This document shows, in pieces, positions 6,781-9,732 of a stretch of DNA of 9,732 nucleotides. The DNA is from Propionibacteriaceae bacterium (GTDB taxonomy: Bacteria > Actinomycetota > Actinomycetes > Propionibacteriales > Propionibacteriaceae), in assembly GCA_020438595.1 (NCBI GenBank), contig JAGQUI010000073.1, positions 1 to 9,732 of the forward strand, given 5' to 3'. The first letter of the stretch is position 1. Each line of letters begins with the position of its first letter. The notes under the pieces are model-generated. The model saw only the letters and a list, made by a program, of their open reading frames with translations. It was not told the origin of the DNA and searched no databases. A program made the translations under genes and the position numbers.

Positions 6781-6821
6781 CCACCCCTGGTGGCGAAGGC
6801 CCCTGCCCGGACAAGGGCCCT
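6781..6821 (+). terminator. Two consecutive hairpins after mtlD, candidate terminator
   Basis: The first is CCACC-CCT-GGTGG (6781-6793), a 5-bp stem with a 3-base loop. The second pairs AGGCCCCT (6797-6804) with AGGGCCCT (6814-6821), eight positions with one mismatch and a 9-base loop. No T-tract follows. The place, 17 bases after the mtlD stop and upstream of the next gene's promoter box, suits a terminator for the mannitol operon, but strength is uncertain. The rest of 6765-6877 shows nothing else but the promoter box. Confidence 0.35.
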
Positions 6822-6865
6822 CGGCACCGGGGCTGGCCCTCGACGGGGAGCGGGGGCCGCTGGGG

Positions 6866-6871
6866 TACGAT
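6866..6871 (+). promoter_or_regulatory. TACGAT -10 box of a probably leaderless transcript
   Basis: TACGAT fits the actinobacterial TANNNT -10 consensus. Six bases separate it from the GTG at 6878-6880, so transcription would begin at or next to the start codon itself. No Shine-Dalgarno sequence lies at a useful distance before the GTG. No clear -35 box is seen, which is usual for this promoter class. Confidence 0.6.
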
Positions 6872-6877
6872 CGCCCG

Positions 6878-7834
6878 GTGCCGCTGACCCTGCTTGCCGA
6901 GACCGTCCTGGCCGATGGTCGCACCCTGAGCATCGTCGAGCCGGCCCCCGCCGACGCCGACGTGATCTGCGAGGTGATCCGCGAGGCGTTCGGCAACCGT
7001 CCGGTCGTCGACCCGCCGCCGCCCGCGCTGGCGGAGACCGCGGCCAAGGTTGCCGCGGCGCTGGCGGAGGGTTTCGGTGTGCTGGCCCTCGTGGACGGCG
7101 TGCCGGCGGGCATCGTGATCGTGAGCGTTGACGGCCCGATGGCCGGTATCCACCGGGTCTCGGTGCGTCCCGGACACCAGCGGCAGGGCATCGCGTCCGC
7201 GATGGTGGAGGTGTCGATCGAGCTGCTCACCGCGCGCGGCGCGTCCGCGGTGGAACTGGTCGCCCGCGAGGAGTTCCCGCAGGTGGTCGCGTGGTGGCGC
7301 CGGCACGGCTTCGTCGAGGTCGACCGCTCCGGCACCAGCCTCACCCTGGCCCGGCAGCTGCCGGTGCGGCTCGAGGCACCCACCGCCGAGGACACCCGGG
7401 CGATCGGACGCCGGCTCGCGGGCGTCGTCCGCGCCGGTGACGTGATCATCGCCTCCGGCGACCTCGGCGCGGGCAAGACCACTCTCGCCCAGGGGCTCGG
7501 GGCGGGCCTCGGCGTGGCCGGGGCGATCATCTCGCCCACGTTCGTGCTGTCCCGCGTGCACCCGTCCACGGTGGGCGGGCCCGCGCTGGTGCACGTGGAC
7601 GCCTACCGCCTCGGCTCCTTCGCCGAACTGGAGGACCTCGACCTCGAGGTGTCGCTGGACGACTCGGTCACCCTCGTCGAGTGGGGCGCCGGCATCGCCG
7701 AGGGCCTCGGCGACGGGTACCTCGAGATCGACATCCGCCGCTCGCTCGACCCCGACGACGAGACCCGCTGGATCTTCCTGACCCCGATCGGCGACCGCTG
7801 GACCGCGGCCCGCCCCGAGCTGGAGGCACTGTGA
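6878..7834 (+). CDS. tsaE: Fusion of a GNAT acetyltransferase with the t6A-complex ATPase TsaE
   Basis: A 318-residue two-domain protein. Residues 1 to about 160 form a GNAT acetyltransferase fold: HRVSVRPGHQRQGIASAMV (92-110) has the acetyl-CoA-binding Q/R-x-x-G-x-A loop (QRQGIA, 101-106), and WRRHGF (140-145) is the usual late motif. Residues about 165-318 are TsaE, the ATPase that supports TsaB-TsaD during N6-threonylcarbamoylation of adenosine 37 in ANN-decoding tRNAs: Walker A in GDLGAGKTT (194-202), ISPTF (218-222), HVDAYRL (239-245) and VEWG (267-270). Such GNAT-TsaE fusions are known in actinobacteria; the acetyltransferase substrate is unknown. The GTG at 6878 is preferred because of the TACGAT box just upstream and because similarity starts there, though the frame is open far into mtlD. 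It overlaps tsaB by four bases (GTGA). Confidence 0.93.
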   Translation: MPLTLLAETVLADGRTLSIVEPAPADADVICEVIREAFGNRPVVDPPPPALAETAAKVAAALAEGFGVLALVDGVPAGIVIVSVDGPMAGIHRVSVRPGHQRQGIASAMVEVSIELLTARGASAVELVAREEFPQVVAWWRRHGFVEVDRSGTSLTLARQLPVRLEAPTAEDTRAIGRRLAGVVRAGDVIIASGDLGAGKTTLAQGLGAGLGVAGAIISPTFVLSRVHPSTVGGPALVHVDAYRLGSFAELEDLDLEVSLDDSVTLVEWGAGIAEGLGDGYLEIDIRRSLDPDDETRWIFLTPIGDRWTAARPELEAL

Positions 7835-8490
7835 GCCTGGTGCTGGGGATCGACACCGCCACCGACGTGCGGGCGGGCGTGGCCAGGGACGGCGTGACGG
7901 CGGCGTCCGGGGAGGTCCCCGACCGCCGCGCGCACGCCGAACAGCTGCTGCCGCTGGTGCGCCGGGTACTGGCCCAGGCCGGCGCGAGCCCCGCGGACCT
8001 GTCGGGGGTCGTGGTGGGGGTGGGCCCGGGGCCGTTCACGGGCCTGCGGGTCGGGGTTGCCGCCGCGATCACGATGGCCGAGGCGCTCGGCATTCCGGTC
8101 CGCGGCGTCTGCAGCCTGGACGTCGTCGCCCTCGAGTGGGCCGGCCGCCCGGACGCCCCCGGCGGTGAGTTCGCGGTCGTCTCAGACGCCAGGCGCAAGG
8201 AGGTCTACTGGGCGCGCTACGCCGCGGACGGCGCCCGCCTCGACGGTCCGTTCGTGACGGCGCCCGACGCGGTGCCCGACCTGCCGCTGGCCGGCCCCGG
8301 CGCCGAGCTGACCGGACGCACCTGCTCCGGCCCCGCCGCGGTGGACGCCGGGCTGCTCGCCGCCCACGGCGACCGGCTGCCCGACGCGGGCCTCGTCCCG
8401 CTCTACCTGCGTCGCCCGGACGCGGAGGTGCCCACCACTCGGAAGTCGACGCTGCTGCAGCCGCGAGTGGCCATGATGGGCAGGAAATGA
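7831..8490 (+). CDS. tsaB: tRNA threonylcarbamoyladenosine biosynthesis protein TsaB
   Basis: A 219-residue ASKHA-fold partner of TsaD in the t6A complex; in the family it lacks catalysis itself and scaffolds TsaD and TsaE. The N-terminus LVLGIDTATDVRAGVARDG is the first phosphate loop region, and GVGPGPFTGLRVGVAAA (about 63-79) is the most conserved TsaB motif. SDARRKEVYWARY (about 118-130) matches the DAR-x-x-EVYW element seen in bacterial TsaB. Length is close to the 231 of E. coli. The GTG at 7831 overlaps the tsaE stop as GTGA, with GGAGG four bases upstream; a second in-frame GTG at 7840 is possible but would trim the first beta strand. It lies between tsaE and rimI in a tightly coupled cluster and ends in an ATGA overlap with rimI. 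Confidence 0.94.
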   Translation: MSLVLGIDTATDVRAGVARDGVTAASGEVPDRRAHAEQLLPLVRRVLAQAGASPADLSGVVVGVGPGPFTGLRVGVAAAITMAEALGIPVRGVCSLDVVALEWAGRPDAPGGEFAVVSDARRKEVYWARYAADGARLDGPFVTAPDAVPDLPLAGPGAELTGRTCSGPAAVDAGLLAAHGDRLPDAGLVPLYLRRPDAEVPTTRKSTLLQPRVAMMGRK

Positions 8491-8954
8491 TCATCACCCA
8501 CGCGCGCGGCACCGACCTGGCCGACATCCTCGAACTCGAACGTTCCGGGTTCGAGGCGTCCGAGCAGTGGTCGGAGGCCGCCTGGGCCGAGGAACTCGAC
8601 TCGCCCGACCGTTGCGTGCTCGCCCGGCTCGACCGGGACGCGCGGATCATCGGGGTGGCCACCTTCAGCTGCGTCGAGGACGTCGCCGACCTGCTCCGCG
8701 TGGTCGTCCACCCGGAGGTCCGCGGCCACGGGGTCGGAGCATCCCTGGTCCGCGCCGGCCTCGAGTGGGCTGCCGCGGTGGGCGCCCAGCGCATGCTGCT
8801 GGAGGTGCGTCCCGACAACGAGCCCGCCGTGGCCCTGTACCGGCGGCTCGGGTTCGAGCCGGTGACCACCCGGCGCGACTACTACGGACCCGACCGGCAC
8901 GCGCTGGTGATGCTGCGCGGGCTCGGCGGTGACGACACCTGGGCGGTCGCATGA
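8487..8954 (+). CDS. rimI: RimI-type GNAT N-acetyltransferase
   Basis: A 155-residue GNAT enzyme. In E. coli RimI acetylates the N-terminal alanine of ribosomal protein S18; actinobacterial RimI may act on more targets. Seen here: [17 protein letters not shown] (about 71-87), the acetyl-CoA motif with R-x-x-G-x-G, then [22 protein letters not shown] (about 110-131), which is the characteristic RimI E-V-R-x-x-N-x-x-A-x-x-L-Y region, and RRDYYGP (about 135-141), matching the R-x-x-Y-Y end. Length agrees with the family (about 150). The ATG overlaps the tsaB stop (ATGA) and its own stop overlaps the tsaD ATG (ATGA), so translation is likely coupled on both sides. The frequent genome pairing of rimI with tsaB and tsaD supports the name. 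Confidence 0.92.
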   Translation: MIITHARGTDLADILELERSGFEASEQWSEAAWAEELDSPDRCVLARLDRDARIIGVATFSCVEDVADLLRVVVHPEVRGHGVGASLVRAGLEWAAAVGAQRMLLEVRPDNEPAVALYRRLGFEPVTTRRDYYGPDRHALVMLRGLGGDDTWAVA

Positions 8955-9732
8955 GCGGTCCGCTGATCCTCGGCATCGAGTCGTCCTGCGACGAGACCGG
9001 CGTCGGCATCGTCCGCGGCCACGAACTGCTCGCCAACGAGGTCGCCTCGTCGGTGGAGGAGCACGTCCGGTTCGGCGGCGTGGTGCCGGAGGTGGCCAGC
9101 CGCGCACACCTGCAGGCCCTCGTCCCGACCCTGCGCCGGGCGTGCGAGACCGCCGACGTCGACCTGTCGGAGGTGGACGCGATCGCCGTCACCGCCGGGC
9201 CCGGCCTGATGGGCGCCCTGGTGGTGGGCCTCGCCGCGGCGAAGGCGCTCGCCGTCGCGCTGGACAAGCCGCTCTACGGGCTGAACCACCTCGTCGGGCA
9301 CGTCGCGGTTGACCTGCTCGACCACGGCCCGCTGCCGCAGCCCTGCGCGGCCCTGCTGGTCTCCGGCGGGCACACGTCCCTGCTGGCCGTGAACGACATC
9401 ACCGGCGACATCGTGGAACTCGGTGCGACCATCGACGACGCCGCGGGCGAGGCCTACGACAAAGTGGCCCGGCTGCTCGGCCTGCCCTACCCGGGCGGCC
9501 CCGTGATCGACCGGGCCGCAGCGGAGGGCGACCCTACCGCGATCGCGTTCCCGCGGGGGCTCACGGCATCGAAGGACCTCGTCAAGCACCGGTTCGACTA
9601 CTCGTTCTCAGGGCTGAAGACCGCGGTGTCGCGCTGGGTGGAGACCCGCCGCCGTGACGGGCTGGACGTGCCGGTGAACGACGTCGCCGCGTCCTTCCAG
9701 GAGGCGGTCTGCGACGTGCTCACCGCGAAGGC
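8951..9732 (+). CDS. tsaD: tRNA N6-adenosine threonylcarbamoyltransferase TsaD, 3' end outside window
   Basis: The first 260 codons of TsaD (family about 340 residues), the catalytic subunit that transfers the threonylcarbamoyl group from threonylcarbamoyl-AMP to A37 of tRNA. The start [20 protein letters not shown] holds the GIESSCDET signature. The metal-binding pair is H113 and H117 in NHLVGH, and VSGGHTSLL (about 137-145), [20 protein letters not shown] (about 159-178) and FSGLKTAV (about 228-235) are all typical. The reading frame stays open to the last base of the window, so about a quarter of the protein is missing from view. The ATG overlaps the rimI stop as ATGA. No defect is visible. 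Confidence 0.96.
   Translation, partial: MSGPLILGIESSCDETGVGIVRGHELLANEVASSVEEHVRFGGVVPEVASRAHLQALVPTLRRACETADVDLSEVDAIAVTAGPGLMGALVVGLAAAKALAVALDKPLYGLNHLVGHVAVDLLDHGPLPQPCAALLVSGGHTSLLAVNDITGDIVELGATIDDAAGEAYDKVARLLGLPYPGGPVIDRAAAEGDPTAIAFPRGLTASKDLVKHRFDYSFSGLKTAVSRWVETRRRDGLDVPVNDVAASFQEAVCDVLTAK

Noticed and set aside
5981..6877. In-frame extension of the GNAT-TsaE gene into mtlD
   Set aside because: It overlaps mtlD in a shifted frame, has shadow-type composition, and the promoter box at 6866-6871 would lie inside it.

Overview
The window is high-GC DNA with strongly G/C-ending codons, two to three GTG starts, dense gene packing and one apparently leaderless GTG gene. These point to an actinobacterium. 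A GNAT-TsaE fusion gene next to a mannitol PTS locus would fit the Propionibacteriales, but that placement is a weak inference from gene content only.

Left part (1-6764): a mannitol uptake and oxidation locus. It opens with the 3' half of a mannitol-type PTS IICBA gene (1-974). This converges, across a 26-base gap holding a GC-rich hairpin, with a BglG/MtlR-family activator gene on the minus strand (1001-2926). A roughly 250-base divergent control region follows. Reading rightward are a small stand-alone PTS IIB gene of the lactose/chitobiose type (3178-3507), a complete mannitol IICBA gene, mtlA (3570-5624), and mannitol-1-phosphate 5-dehydrogenase, mtlD (5625-6764), which starts at the base after the mtlA stop. 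MtlA would import and phosphorylate mannitol, MtlD would oxidise mannitol-1-phosphate to fructose-6-phosphate, and MtlR, which carries PRD, IIB-like and IIA-like modules, would switch the operon on according to PTS phosphorylation state. The unusual points are that MtlR is flanked by two IICBA paralogs and that an extra IIB protein heads the operon.

Right part (6878-9732): the tRNA t6A37 modification cluster. It consists of a GNAT-TsaE fusion, tsaB, rimI and tsaD, all joined by 4-base stop/start overlaps. tsaD runs off the right edge. A short gap with two hairpins (6765-6877) separates it from mtlD, and a TACGAT box six bases before the GTG start suggests a leaderless transcript.

I saw no mobile element, CRISPR array, tRNA, rRNA or obvious new defence or biosynthetic system. 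The points most worth checking are the paralogous IICBA with a 32-base perfect repeat at the window edge, the orphan IIB, and the paired dyads in the divergent promoter region.
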